NCBI RefSeq assembly: GCF_023100805.1
Contig: NZ_CP095855.1
Coordinates: 1,178,001 to 1,242,000, forward strand
Origin: Chitinophaga filiformis
GTDB taxonomy: Bacteria; Bacteroidota; Bacteroidia; Chitinophagales; Chitinophagaceae
Reading direction: 5' to 3'
Length of the DNA: 64,000 nt
Shown: piece after piece, positions 44,411-53,653 of the stretch
Position numbering within the stretch: position 1 is the first letter of the stretch
Layout: each line of letters begins with the position of its first letter
Program-made: the position numbers and the translations under genes
Notes under the pieces: model-generated
What the model was told of the DNA's origin: nothing
Seen by the model: the letters and a program-made list of their open reading frames with translations, nothing else
The model's database searches: none

Positions 44411-45943
44411 ATGGCCATTTTAGGAAATCTTATATCCAGGTCACTGCGCATCAGGAAGAAATTTACATTTAAGTTAGGGACACCTCGCCAATATCAGCTG
44501 CAGGTATTACACAGACTGCTGGCGAAGGCAAAGGACACGCAATTCGGACAACATTATAAATTTCAGGAGATCCTGAACAGTCCGAATGTAATGGCTCAGT
44601 ACCGGGCTATAGTGCCTGTACATAACTACAATAAAATGCATGCGGAATGGTGGCATAAGTGTCTGGAGGGGCAGGCTAATGTCAGCTGGCCGGAAAAAAT
44701 AAAGTACTTCGCGCTTAGCTCCGGCACATCGGAGTCGGCGAGTAAACACATACCCGTTACCCGGGATATGCTGAAAAACGTCAAGAAAGTGGGCGTGAAG
44801 CAGCTTTATTCCATGGCTAACTTCAACATCCCTCCTAAATCCTTCACCAAGGGGATCCTGATGCTGGGCGGTACTACTGCCCTCTACGAGAAAGGAGACT
44901 ACTATGAGGGAGATATGAGTGGTATCCAGGCCAAGAACATTCCCCGCTGGTTCAGACGTTTCTACAAACCGGGCGGTAATATCTCGAAGAAGCCAAACTG
45001 GGAGCAACGTATCAGGCTGATCGTGCGTAAGGCGCCTCAGTGGGACGTTGGTACCGTATGTGGTGTACCTGCCTGGGTACAGATCGTGCTGGCCGAGATC
45101 ATCAAATACCACGGCGTTAAGAATATTCATGAAATCTGGCCGAACCTGGCCGTATATATCCATGGTGGGGTGTCTTTTGAGCCTTACCGGGATAGCTTCC
45201 AGAAATTACTGGGAAAGCCGATCAATTTCATTGAAACCTATATGGCCTCCGAAGGCTCTTTTGGTTTCCAGGCAAGGCCTGGCGTAAAGGGCATCAAGCT
45301 GGTGCTGAACACCGGTATCTTCTATGAGTTCATTCCCTTCAATGAAGAGAATTTTACATCTGATGGTGAAGTAAAGCCTAATCCGAAGGCATATATGATC
45401 CATGAAGTGGTGGAAGATGTGGAATATGCAGTGATGCTTTCTACCTGTGCCGGTGCATGGCGTTACCTGATCGGCGACGTGGTGAAGTTTACTTCCGTAA
45501 AGGAACACGAGATCGTGATCGTAGGCCGTACAAAGCAGTTCCTGAGCCTGTGCGGGGAGCATATGAGTATCGACAATATGAACAAGGCGATCGATATGGT
45601 GCAGAAGAAGATGGGTATTACCATCAAGGAATTCACCGTAGCGGGTTTCCCTTACGAAAGCCTGTTTGCGCACCGTTGGTATATTGGTACTGACGATGTG
45701 AATGTAGACGCTGGCCGTGTCCGTGAGATCATTGATCAGACATTGTCTGAAGTGAACGACGATTACGCGGTAGAAAGGACTTCAGCCCTGAAGGAATTGT
45801 TTGTGGAAGTACTGCCTAATGAGGTGTTCATCGATTATATGAGGGCGAAAGGAAAAGAAGGCGCTATGAACAAATTCCCGCGTGTATTGAAAGGCGACAA
45901 GCTAAAAGACTGGGAGCAGTTCCTGAGTGTAAAATCAGTCTGA
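44411..45943 (+). CDS. GH3 auxin-responsive-promoter family protein
   Basis: A 510-residue acyl-adenylate-type enzyme of the GH3 fold. The nucleotide-binding loop is YFALSSGTSESASKHIP; YMASEGSFGFQA and YLIGDVVKFTS are the other adenylation motifs, and the C-terminal lid begins EHMSIDNMNKAI. Plant GH3 proteins conjugate amino acids to jasmonate or auxin. Bacterial members are common in Bacteroidota and their substrates are unknown. It is monocistronic with a candidate promoter and a terminator. Confidence 0.9.
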   Translation: MAILGNLISRSLRIRKKFTFKLGTPRQYQLQVLHRLLAKAKDTQFGQHYKFQEILNSPNVMAQYRAIVPVHNYNKMHAEWWHKCLEGQANVSWPEKIKYFALSSGTSESASKHIPVTRDMLKNVKKVGVKQLYSMANFNIPPKSFTKGILMLGGTTALYEKGDYYEGDMSGIQAKNIPRWFRRFYKPGGNISKKPNWEQRIRLIVRKAPQWDVGTVCGVPAWVQIVLAEIIKYHGVKNIHEIWPNLAVYIHGGVSFEPYRDSFQKLLGKPINFIETYMASEGSFGFQARPGVKGIKLVLNTGIFYEFIPFNEENFTSDGEVKPNPKAYMIHEVVEDVEYAVMLSTCAGAWRYLIGDVVKFTSVKEHEIVIVGRTKQFLSLCGEHMSIDNMNKAIDMVQKKMGITIKEFTVAGFPYESLFAHRWYIGTDDVNVDAGRVREIIDQTLSEVNDDYAVERTSALKELFVEVLPNEVFIDYMRAKGKEGAMNKFPRVLKGDKLKDWEQFLSVKSV

Positions 45944-45972
45944 GAAATTTAACGATTCTATAAATAAAAAGA

Positions 45973-46010
45973 GGGGTAACTTCAGCAACTAAGGTTACCC
46001 TTTATTTTTT
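45973..46010 (+). terminator. Rho-independent terminator after the GH3 gene
   Basis: GGGTAACTT (45974-45982) pairs with AAGGTTACCC (45991-46000) with one bulge, then TTTATTTTTT. Confidence 0.85.
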
Positions 46011-46056
46011 ACATAAAGATAGCCGTGGCAGCAACGGCGACGGAATTTTGTAGCGC

Positions 46057-46695
46057 ATGATAACAGCACTGGCACAGGGTATGGCGTTGGGCTTATTTCT
46101 ATCAATTTCTGTAGGTCCCGTTATCTTCGCCATCATAAAGTACAGCATTAATAATGGATTCAAGGCAGGCGTGAGCTTCGCTTTAGGAGTATCTTTCAGC
46201 GATATATTTTTTGTATTGACCGGCAACCTGGCAACGGCTTTCATTACCGGTCTTGAAGAATATAAAAAGTACATCGGCATCGTGGGTGGTATCATGCTTG
46301 TATGTATGGGCATATATGGGCTATTTTTCAAGAAGGTGATGATCAGCACAGGCGATGAACGACCGGAAATGTTCCGTACGCACGACTACCTGAAGATCTG
46401 GCTGGCCGGCTTCCTGATGAATACACTGAACCCTGGTGTGATCATCTTCTGGCTGGGGGTTTGCGTATCGTCCAGTTCTACTACGGTAGGGCACCGTATC
46501 ATGATGTACGCCACGGCGCTGGTCTGGGTACTGTCTACAGATATTCTGAAAGTGTTTGTGGCAGATAAGATCAGGCACAAGCTGACCTTAAGCAATGTGG
46601 TATGGCTGAATAAGATAGCAGGGGCGAGCCTGATCCTGTTTGGGGTGATCCTTTTGTATAAGGTGCTGCTCGACCCGGGAAGCATCACACATTGA
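46057..46695 (+). CDS. LysE/RhtB family transporter
   Basis: A 212-residue inner-membrane exporter with six predicted helices. The N-terminus ITALAQGMALGLFLSISVGPVIFAIIKYSINNGFKAG (in parts; key GPVIFAII) and the later LAGFLMNTLNPGVIIFW are typical. The family exports amino acids such as lysine, threonine and homoserine lactone; substrate is not predictable. It is enclosed by terminators and stands alone. Confidence 0.9.
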   Translation: MITALAQGMALGLFLSISVGPVIFAIIKYSINNGFKAGVSFALGVSFSDIFFVLTGNLATAFITGLEEYKKYIGIVGGIMLVCMGIYGLFFKKVMISTGDERPEMFRTHDYLKIWLAGFLMNTLNPGVIIFWLGVCVSSSSTTVGHRIMMYATALVWVLSTDILKVFVADKIRHKLTLSNVVWLNKIAGASLILFGVILLYKVLLDPGSITH

Positions 46696-46718
46696 TGAAT
46701 AAAGCAATTACAGATAAA

Positions 46719-46757
46719 AGAAAAGCCATTCATTGCGAATGGGCTTTTTCTTTTTAT
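46719..46757. terminator. Terminator between convergent lysE-like and korB genes
   Basis: AAAAGCCATTC (46721-46731) pairs with GAATGGGCTTTT (46737-46748; one G-T pair), followed by TTCTTTTTA. Confidence 0.85.
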
Positions 46758-46774
46758 TGGTGGTGATAAATTTC

Positions 46775-47809
46775 CTATTTAATAGTCCAGGTCTCTCTGC
46801 CTGCCAGGAGCTTGTCCAGATCGCCAGGGCCTTTTTGGGAAATGGCACTTTCTACCTGGAAGTTCAGTTGTTCTTCGTAAGTAGGACGGAAAGCCTGGTA
46901 GAACACACCGAAAGGACGGGGAAGATGACCTTCTATACGTGGATCGTCAAACATACGGGTCAGGATCTGCGCTTTATAGAAGTCTTTCTCGTCATGGATC
47001 CAGAGGTCGCTGGCGCTGTATTCTCCACCCAGTTCCACTACTACCGGCTTTAAGCCGTCGAGGCGGATACCTTTATTCTTCTGGGCGCCGAATATCAGCG
47101 GCTGACCTTGTTCCAGGAAGAGAGTTTCTTCCATTTTGCTGCCCTTCTCTGTAAAGATCTCAAATGCACCATCGTTGAAGATGTTACAGTTCTGGTATAT
47201 TTCCAGGAAGGAAGCGCCTTTGTGAGCATGGCTGCGTTTCAGCAGTTCCTGCAGGTGTTTCGGATCGCGGTCCATACTGCGGGCAATGAAGGTAGCATCT
47301 GCACCTAATGCCAGCGCGAGTGGATTGAAGGGATGGTCGATGCTGCCGAAAGGAGTGGATTTGGTCACTTTGTTCTCTTCTGAGGTAGGAGAGTACTGGC
47401 CTTTCGTCAAACCATAGATCTGGTTATTGAACAGCATAACATTGATGTCGAAGTTACGGCGCAGCAGATGGATGGTATGGTTACCACCAATGGAGAGCCC
47501 GTCACCGTCGCCAGTTACTACCCAAACGCTGAGCTCGGGGCGTACGGCTTTCAATCCGGAAGCAATAGCGGTAGCACGGCCATGGATCGAGTGCATACCG
47601 TATGTGTTCATATAGTAAGGAAAACGCGACGAGCAGCCGATGCCGGATACGATCACGATGTTTTCCTTTGGAATGCCCAGACCGGGCATGATAGTCTGTA
47701 CCTGTTTTAAGATCGAATAATCTCCGCAACCCGGGCACCAGCGTACTTCCTGGTCCGTTGCAAAATCCTTCGCCGTTAACGCCTGCGGAGCTATAGTAGC
47801 TGTTGACAT
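46775..47809 (-). CDS. korB: 2-oxoacid:ferredoxin oxidoreductase beta subunit
   Basis: A 344-residue TPP-binding subunit of 2-oxoglutarate (or related 2-oxoacid) ferredoxin oxidoreductase. 4Fe-4S ligands are in RWCPGCGDYSILK and GIGCSSRFPYYMNTYG; the TPP/Mg motif is VVTGDGDGLSIGGNH with NNQIYGLTKGQ. The complex needs an alpha/gamma subunit (KorA), normally encoded next door, but no korA is adjacent or anywhere in the window. A -7 motif lies upstream at 47845. Confidence 0.92.
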   Translation of the reverse strand: MSTATIAPQALTAKDFATDQEVRWCPGCGDYSILKQVQTIMPGLGIPKENIVIVSGIGCSSRFPYYMNTYGMHSIHGRATAIASGLKAVRPELSVWVVTGDGDGLSIGGNHTIHLLRRNFDINVMLFNNQIYGLTKGQYSPTSEENKVTKSTPFGSIDHPFNPLALALGADATFIARSMDRDPKHLQELLKRSHAHKGASFLEIYQNCNIFNDGAFEIFTEKGSKMEETLFLEQGQPLIFGAQKNKGIRLDGLKPVVVELGGEYSASDLWIHDEKDFYKAQILTRMFDDPRIEGHLPRPFGVFYQAFRPTYEEQLNFQVESAISQKGPGDLDKLLAGRETWTIK

Positions 47810-47844
47810 TTGAATGTTTTAAAGAAAAAGTGAAAAACGGTTGG

Positions 47845-47852
47845 CAAAGTTA
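47845..47852 (-). promoter_or_regulatory. Candidate -7 element for korB
   Basis: On the minus strand TAACTTTG fits TAnnTTTG; the start of transcription near 47840 leaves a leader of about 30 bases. Confidence 0.4.
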
Positions 47853-47908
47853 CGAATTGTTTGTCCTATGCGGTTTACGCAATAAGGAATACTTCTAACT
47901 GTTCCCTT

Positions 47909-48262
47909 TTAAGCCTGTTCCTGCTGCAGTAACGCCTCCCAGTATTCGGCTGCTCTCCTGGTGTGTGGGATCACTATTGTACCGCCAACGATGTTGGCTA
48001 CAGCAAAGATCTCATACATTTCATCGGTAGTAACCCCCTGTTCATGGCATTTTCCCAGGTGATATTTGATACAATCATCGCAACGAAGCACCATGGACGA
48101 TACCAATCCCAGCATTTCCTTCACTTTGGTACTTAATGCCCCTTCTGCGTAGGTGTTTGTATCAAGATTAAATAAACGGTTAATGACCTTGTTCTGTTTA
48201 CCCAGGATTACCTCGTTCATTTTGGCCCGGTAATCATTAAAAGCTTTTATCTCGTCTGCCAT
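47909..48262 (-). CDS. AhpD-like carboxymuconolactone-decarboxylase family protein
   Basis: A 117-residue all-helical protein. The CxxC-x6-H motif is in RCDDCIKYHLGKCHEQG, the redox and proton-relay site of AhpD-type alkylhydroperoxidases in this family. The long helix HTRRAAEYWEALL ends the domain. Likely acts as a homo-oligomeric peroxide or disulfide enzyme, by family. It has its own promoter with an overlapping palindrome and is 99 bases before korB; both may respond to redox state. Confidence 0.88.
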   Translation of the reverse strand: MADEIKAFNDYRAKMNEVILGKQNKVINRLFNLDTNTYAEGALSTKVKEMLGLVSSMVLRCDDCIKYHLGKCHEQGVTTDEMYEIFAVANIVGGTIVIPHTRRAAEYWEALLQQEQA

Positions 48263-48304
48263 TTTATTGTTTGTTTACACACCTTAAAGCTATGAAACGA
48301 TTCC

Positions 48305-48335
48305 CAAATATAAATCAATCTACTTGTTCAGTAGA
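48305..48335 (-). promoter_or_regulatory. Promoter and operator-like palindrome of the AhpD-like gene
   Basis: Minus-strand TATATTTG (48312 to 48305) fits TAnnTTTG. Directly upstream, where the -33 box would lie, TCTACT (48319-48324) mirrors AGTAGA (48330-48335) around TGTTC. A dimeric repressor bound there would block the promoter. Confidence 0.45.
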
Positions 48336-48552
48336 CTATGGCTCAGGGGGACTAAAGCACTGGTTTATTTATTGTCTGTATATTAATGAGTTATGTGATG
48401 TGGGATAACCCCAGGTTATTGCTCATAACAAGAAGTGATGAGGACCGCGGCGCTGCACCGGCCTTTGATAGGCTGCGGGATATCCGGATTGCTGGCTCCG
48501 GTTAACAGTAAGATAACATTAAACCCTTTCCTTTGCGCTTTACCCGTTGATT

Positions 48553-50190
48553 ATGTTTGTGATGCGTTCTCTTTTACTGCTGATATTAAGTGGGCTGCTG
48601 TCTGGCGGACTGTTTGCGCAAAGCGATAAACTCACTAAACTGCAGCTGCCTGATCAGGACGACTATGAGCAGATAGCGCCGGATTCTACATTCCTGGCCT
48701 TAAAGGAAGCCTACAACCGGGCCGTGGAGAAAAAAGAATCCCTGGCGGCTGCCCGGTGTCTTGTTCAGATGGGACAGATCTGTTTCCATCTGGGGCACTT
48801 TCCCCAGGCACTGGAATACCATCTCCAGGCCGGCAACATTTTCCGGAAAGAAGGGGCGCAACAGCAACTGGCTGACAATCTGAACGATATAGGGATGCTG
48901 TATTATTACAACAAACAGCCTGAACTGTCCCGCAGGCAATATGAAGAGGCCCTCGCCATCTTCCGTCAGCTGAACAATAAGACGGGGGTGGCGCTGACCT
49001 ACGGAAAGATCGGCCACCTCTATGAGAAGCAACAACAATACGATAGTGCCTTCCTGTACCAGCGCCGCGCATTGGCCGCTTACCTGTCTGCAGACGATAA
49101 GGCGGGTATGTCTAAGATCTACGAAAATATCGGCAGCATTTATGAAGACCTTGCCCGCTATGATTCAGCATCTTTCTATTTCAACAAGGCCCTGGAGCTG
49201 AACATACAGGGTGAGGATAAGATAGCCCGCATCGAGATCCTGAACAACCTGGGCGATGTGTGCCGGAAAACAGGGCAATATGCCGGGGCGCTTATGCAAA
49301 CCCGCCGCGCCTTGCTGCTGGCACTGGAGCTGCATGAGCAGCGGCAGCTGAGCGGCGCCTACCGGGATATTGCCAAGGCGCATCACCTGGCGGGAGCTAA
49401 CGATAGCGCTTTCTATTACCTGGAGCTGAGCCGCCAATACCTCCTGGAAACGTATTCTGAAGAAAATAGCAAGCAGGTGGCTCTGTTACAAACGGTCTAT
49501 GATATTGAAAAGAAGAACAATGAGATAGAACGGTTGCAGAATGCCCGCAAAACAACGCGTATAATTACCGCTGCAACCGTTATCGTCATCCTGTTACTGG
49601 TTGCCCTGGGGATCCTGGTTATTAGCCGCCAGCGACTGAAGCTGCGCAACGAGCAGATACTCCGGCAACAGCACCGCCAGATATTTGAAACGGAGAAGGA
49701 GCTGATGGAGGCGGCTTTGCAGAATAAGCAGTTACAGGAGGGAAAACTGAAGGAGGAATTGGAAGTCCGGTCCAGGGAGCTCACCACGCATACGCTACAT
49801 CTTATTCAGAAGAACCAGTTGCTGGAAGAGTTGCGTGTCAGGCTGGATGAAATGGTGAAGGACGAGAAGCGGGATCAGAAGAAACAGCTCAAACAGTTGC
49901 TCGGCCAGATCAATCATAGTTTCAATCATGACCAGTACTGGGTCGATTTCAGGAATATCTTCGAACAGGTGCATCAGGCTTTCTTCGATAACCTGAAAAA
50001 ATATTGTGATACACTTACCTCCAACGACCTCCGGGTTGTAGCCCTCCTCAAAATGAATATTGAATCGCAGGATATCGCCACTTTGCTGGGGATATCGCAG
50101 GATAGTTTGCGTGTGGTGAGATACCGTCTTCGCAAAAAGCTAAATCTTCAGCAGGGGGAGAGCCTGACGGCGTTTATCCAGAGTTTGTGA
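48553..50190 (+). CDS. Membrane-anchored TPR protein with C-terminal HTH (regulator)
   Basis: A 545-residue protein: signal peptide (LLLLILSGLLSGGLFAQ), about seven TPR motifs in the periplasm (residues 45-310, e.g. LADNLNDIGMLYYYNKQPELSRRQYEEAL), one membrane helix (about 336-357), a Gln/Glu-rich coiled coil (360-460) and a C-terminal LuxR-like HTH (LKMNIESQDIATLLGISQDSLRVVRYRLRKKL). The layout is a one-piece signal-transducing transcription factor typical of Bacteroidota: periplasmic TPR sensing, cytoplasmic DNA binding. ATG 48553 or 48562 could be the start. It sits directly upstream of a TonB receptor and phytase and may control them. Confidence 0.85.
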   Translation: MFVMRSLLLLILSGLLSGGLFAQSDKLTKLQLPDQDDYEQIAPDSTFLALKEAYNRAVEKKESLAAARCLVQMGQICFHLGHFPQALEYHLQAGNIFRKEGAQQQLADNLNDIGMLYYYNKQPELSRRQYEEALAIFRQLNNKTGVALTYGKIGHLYEKQQQYDSAFLYQRRALAAYLSADDKAGMSKIYENIGSIYEDLARYDSASFYFNKALELNIQGEDKIARIEILNNLGDVCRKTGQYAGALMQTRRALLLALELHEQRQLSGAYRDIAKAHHLAGANDSAFYYLELSRQYLLETYSEENSKQVALLQTVYDIEKKNNEIERLQNARKTTRIITAATVIVILLLVALGILVISRQRLKLRNEQILRQQHRQIFETEKELMEAALQNKQLQEGKLKEELEVRSRELTTHTLHLIQKNQLLEELRVRLDEMVKDEKRDQKKQLKQLLGQINHSFNHDQYWVDFRNIFEQVHQAFFDNLKKYCDTLTSNDLRVVALLKMNIESQDIATLLGISQDSLRVVRYRLRKKLNLQQGESLTAFIQSL

Positions 50191-50272
50191 GTTGCCGTCA
50201 ACCCGGCGTTATAACTACTATTCGCTCTGGCGACTTGATATTCTGTGAGATATATTATATAAAATGACTATG

Positions 50273-50539
50273 TCAACTAAACACTTGACTAAGTCAGAAA
50301 TTAAAATATTGGCGATGTTATGTTCAATGATACAGATAAATCTGGCGACCCTATAAGGCCAAAGGGGAGAAGTTGACATAGATAATGATCGCCCAAAAAA
50401 GACGAAATCAATTAAGCACTTGACTAAGTCAGGGTTAAAATATTAGCTATGTATGTTCAATGAGACAGGCAAATTTTGCGACTTAAAAGGCCCAAAGAGG
50501 AGAAGTTAACATAGTTAATGATCGCCAGAAAAGAAGAAA
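50273..50539. repeat. Tandem 135-bp direct repeat with internal palindrome
   Basis: Unit 1 (50273-50407) and unit 2 (50408-50539) align along their whole length with scattered substitutions and small indels; a third copy begins at 50540 and stops. Each unit carries the perfect 11-bp palindrome TGACTAAGTCA (50286-50296 and 50421-50431) and AGGCC(C)AAAG(A/G)GGAGAAGTT. It fills the 609-bp gap between the TPR regulator and the TonB receptor. Short frames (50264-50356, 50518-50607) occur but do not look like genes. Confidence 0.8.
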
Positions 50540-50799
50540 TCAAAGCAGCAGACGAATGGGTAAAAGCACAAACAGTGGCACTTAACATTCCCTTAATGTT
50601 ACGGTAATATTTTCTTAACTGACATTCTGTTACGCTAGTGTGTATTGATAATCACGTCGTTATGCTCGTTTTGTTTCGCATGTTGCCTTGTTGTTTACGC
50701 TCTTTGTAACGGTGTATCCTTTTTGTATACCCCACTGATTTGGCTTCAGGAACTCCCAAATGCACCTTTGCGGAACAAACGGATTAACTCTCTACCAAT

Positions 50800-53616
50800 A
50801 TGCAAAAACTGTTATTCACTGTTTTCTTTTCCTGGCTAAGCATCATCTGCTTCGGACAGACTACCGGGCTGGTGACCGGTAACATTGTTGACAAAAACCA
50901 GCAATTGTCATTACCGGGTGCAACACTAAAATTGAAACCGGGCAATCATTACACAGTCTCTAATCAACAAGGTAAATTCGAATTCCTAAGCGTACCTGCC
51001 GGTACTTATACCCTGGAAGTAACTTATATCGGTTATCAGACCTTCAGCCAGGAAGTTATTGTAGCTCCCGGCAAGGCAACTGATCTGAAACTGAAAATGG
51101 AAGCCGGCGGCGTAGCCGGAAAAGAGGTGCTGGTGATCGGGGACCGTCTCCGCGGACAGGCAAAGGCCCTGAACCAGCAGCGGAATAATCCTAATATTAC
51201 CAATATCGTATCGGCCGACCAGATAGGTCGTTTCCCGGATGCGAACGTGGGAGACGCTATCAAGCGTATCCCTGGTATCACGATGCAGAACGATCAGGGG
51301 GAAGCCCGTAATATTATTATCCGGGGGCTGGCTCCGGAACTGAACTCCGTAAGCCTGAACGGCGACCGTATCCCCTCTGCGGAAGGTGACAACCGTCGTG
51401 TACAAATGGACCTCATCCCTTCAGATATGGTCCAGACCATAGAGGTGAACAAGACCCTGACACCCGATATGGATGCAGATGCGATCGGTGGATCCGTAAA
51501 CCTGGTAACCCGCGCCGCTCCAAACGGTCCTCGTGTTTCTGCCACCCTCTCCGGTGGTGTGAACCCCATCCGTAACAAGGCATTGTATACAGGTAGCCTC
51601 GTACTGGCTAACCGTTTCTTTGACAGCAAACTGGGTGCTGTGCTGAGTGCTTCCTACAATAATAATGACTACGGTTCCGATGACATGGAAGCTACCTGGA
51701 GTAAAGATGATTTCGGGCATATCTACACTTCCGAATCAGAGGTACGTAAATATAATGTACAGCGTATCCGCAGGAGTATGTCTGCTGCACTGGATTATAA
51801 GATCAATGCTAAAAATACCCTTTATGCAAATGCTATGTACAACTGGCGCGATGACAGGGAAAACCGCTACCGCCTGCGTATTACAGACATAAAGCCTGAA
51901 TATGATGATAATGACGCTATCACCGGTTATGGGGGTTCTGTACGTCGCCAAACAAAAGGTGGTATCGACAATGGCCGTAATAAGAACCGGAGGCTGGAAG
52001 ATCAGCGCGTGCAGAACTACTCTCTGCGTGGTGAGCACCTGCTGGGTAGTAAGGTAGACCTGGATTGGGCGGCAAGTTTCTCCACAGCCAGCGAAGACAG
52101 GCCTCATGAGCGTTATATTGAATACAGGGCAGGTAAGAGTCCGCTGAACCTGGATCTGTCGGACGCCCGTTTTCCCCTGGTAACTGCCAACTCGCTGACC
52201 GACCAGGATTTCAGTTTTAAATCACTGACAGAGAATCATGACTACACCCGTGAAAATGAACTGGGGTTGAAAATGAACCTGCGTTTCCCTTTCAGCGTAG
52301 TGCCGGGGCAGAAAGGCCGTTTGCGTGTAGGTGGAAGACTGCGTCTGAAAGACAAAAAGAGGGAGAATAACTTCTTCGAATATGAACCGATCACCGAATT
52401 CAGTAATCTCGCGGAGATCTCCAATATCCATATCAGCGGAAAAGGATATCAGCCAGGTGAAAAATATACGCCGGGTACATTTGTGATCAACACGTTCCTG
52501 GGCGCCCAGCAGCTGGATGACGCTGCAAAGTTTGAGAAGAGCGACAATCCGGCTGAATATCTCGCCGTTAACTTCAATGCAAAGGAAAGGATCACCGCAG
52601 GTTATATCCGCTGGGATCAGGACCTGACAAAACAGTTGTCAGTAATTGCCGGTGTGCGTATTGAGAATACACATATCGATTATGAAGGTAACATTGTAGC
52701 GGAAGAAGAAGAGCTGGAAGGATCCCGTAAGGTGCAGAACAGCTATACCAATGTATTGCCTGGTATCACTTTTAAATACAACGTGAATAATGACCTGGTA
52801 CTGCGTGCGGCCGCTACTACTTCTATAGCCCGTCCTAATTATTATGACATCGCACCGTATGTCAGCAGCGTTGCCGACGATGCAGCATTGAGTGCAGGTA
52901 ATCCGGATCTGAAAGCTGCACGTGCACTGAACTTTGACCTGATGGCAGAGCAATACTTTAAGTCAGTAGGTATCCTGTCGGGTGGTGTTTTCTACAAGCG
53001 TATCAGTGACTTTATCTATACTTACAGGGATAATGCCTATACACTGGAAAAATTTGCAGCAGACTATAAGGATGTAGCTACCAATCCTATTCCTGCAGGA
53101 GAAGAGTGGACTTATAAACAGGCCCGTAACGGCGATAACGTCAAAGTATATGGATTTGAAGTAGCCCTGCAACGGCAGCTGGATTTCCTGCCAGGCTTCC
53201 TCAAAGGATTTGGTGTATATGTGAACTACACTTATACCAAATCCAAAGCAGATGGTATTTACAATGCGGATGGCGACAAACGTACTGATGTAACTTTACC
53301 GGGAACAGCTCCGCACATGTTCAATGCCTCTCTTTCTTATGAAAGCAGGCGTTTCACAGGAAGATTGTCTGGTAACTACACCGCGTCTTACCTCGATGAA
53401 CTGGGTGGTGATAATTTCGACGACCGTTTCTATGATAAACAATTCTTCCTGGATCTGAATGCTTCCTTCAGGCTGACAAAACAGTTAAGGGTATTCGGTG
53501 AAGCCAATAACCTGACTAATCAGCCACTGCGTTATTATCAGGGTATATCCTCCAGAACGATGCAGGCAGAATACTATCGTCCAAGGTATAACTTCGGTCT
53601 GAAGTTCGATCTGTAA
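50800..53616 (+). CDS. TonB-dependent outer-membrane receptor, Oar-like/phytase-linked
   Basis: A 938-residue outer-membrane receptor. A signal peptide (LLFTVFFSWLSIICFG) precedes a carboxypeptidase-like regulatory domain (about 23-105, VTGNIVDKNQQLSLPGATL), the plug (about 125-235, IGRFPDANVGDAIKRIPGI with RGLAPELNSVSLNGDR) and a 22-strand barrel ending in the aromatic RPRYNFGLKFDL. The phytase gene follows by 37 bases. In Bacteroidota and Proteobacteria such paired receptors are thought to import the released or intact inositol-phosphate ligand, so this one may handle a phosphorylated substrate (inference). Confidence 0.93.
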   Translation: MQKLLFTVFFSWLSIICFGQTTGLVTGNIVDKNQQLSLPGATLKLKPGNHYTVSNQQGKFEFLSVPAGTYTLEVTYIGYQTFSQEVIVAPGKATDLKLKMEAGGVAGKEVLVIGDRLRGQAKALNQQRNNPNITNIVSADQIGRFPDANVGDAIKRIPGITMQNDQGEARNIIIRGLAPELNSVSLNGDRIPSAEGDNRRVQMDLIPSDMVQTIEVNKTLTPDMDADAIGGSVNLVTRAAPNGPRVSATLSGGVNPIRNKALYTGSLVLANRFFDSKLGAVLSASYNNNDYGSDDMEATWSKDDFGHIYTSESEVRKYNVQRIRRSMSAALDYKINAKNTLYANAMYNWRDDRENRYRLRITDIKPEYDDNDAITGYGGSVRRQTKGGIDNGRNKNRRLEDQRVQNYSLRGEHLLGSKVDLDWAASFSTASEDRPHERYIEYRAGKSPLNLDLSDARFPLVTANSLTDQDFSFKSLTENHDYTRENELGLKMNLRFPFSVVPGQKGRLRVGGRLRLKDKKRENNFFEYEPITEFSNLAEISNIHISGKGYQPGEKYTPGTFVINTFLGAQQLDDAAKFEKSDNPAEYLAVNFNAKERITAGYIRWDQDLTKQLSVIAGVRIENTHIDYEGNIVAEEEELEGSRKVQNSYTNVLPGITFKYNVNNDLVLRAAATTSIARPNYYDIAPYVSSVADDAALSAGNPDLKAARALNFDLMAEQYFKSVGILSGGVFYKRISDFIYTYRDNAYTLEKFAADYKDVATNPIPAGEEWTYKQARNGDNVKVYGFEVALQRQLDFLPGFLKGFGVYVNYTYTKSKADGIYNADGDKRTDVTLPGTAPHMFNASLSYESRRFTGRLSGNYTASYLDELGGDNFDDRFYDKQFFLDLNASFRLTKQLRVFGEANNLTNQPLRYYQGISSRTMQAEYYRPRYNFGLKFDL

Positions 53617-53653
53617 TCACCCGGGGTTTGTTGTTTATAAAAGGATAAAATAC

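Noticed and set aside
50264..50356. 30-codon frame in repeat unit 1
   Set aside because: Unit 2 does not preserve the frame, so the repeat is not evolving as coding sequence.
50518..50607. 29-codon frame at the end of the tandem repeat
   Set aside because: Composition is protein-like but it is short, lacks a promoter and its start arises from the repeat.
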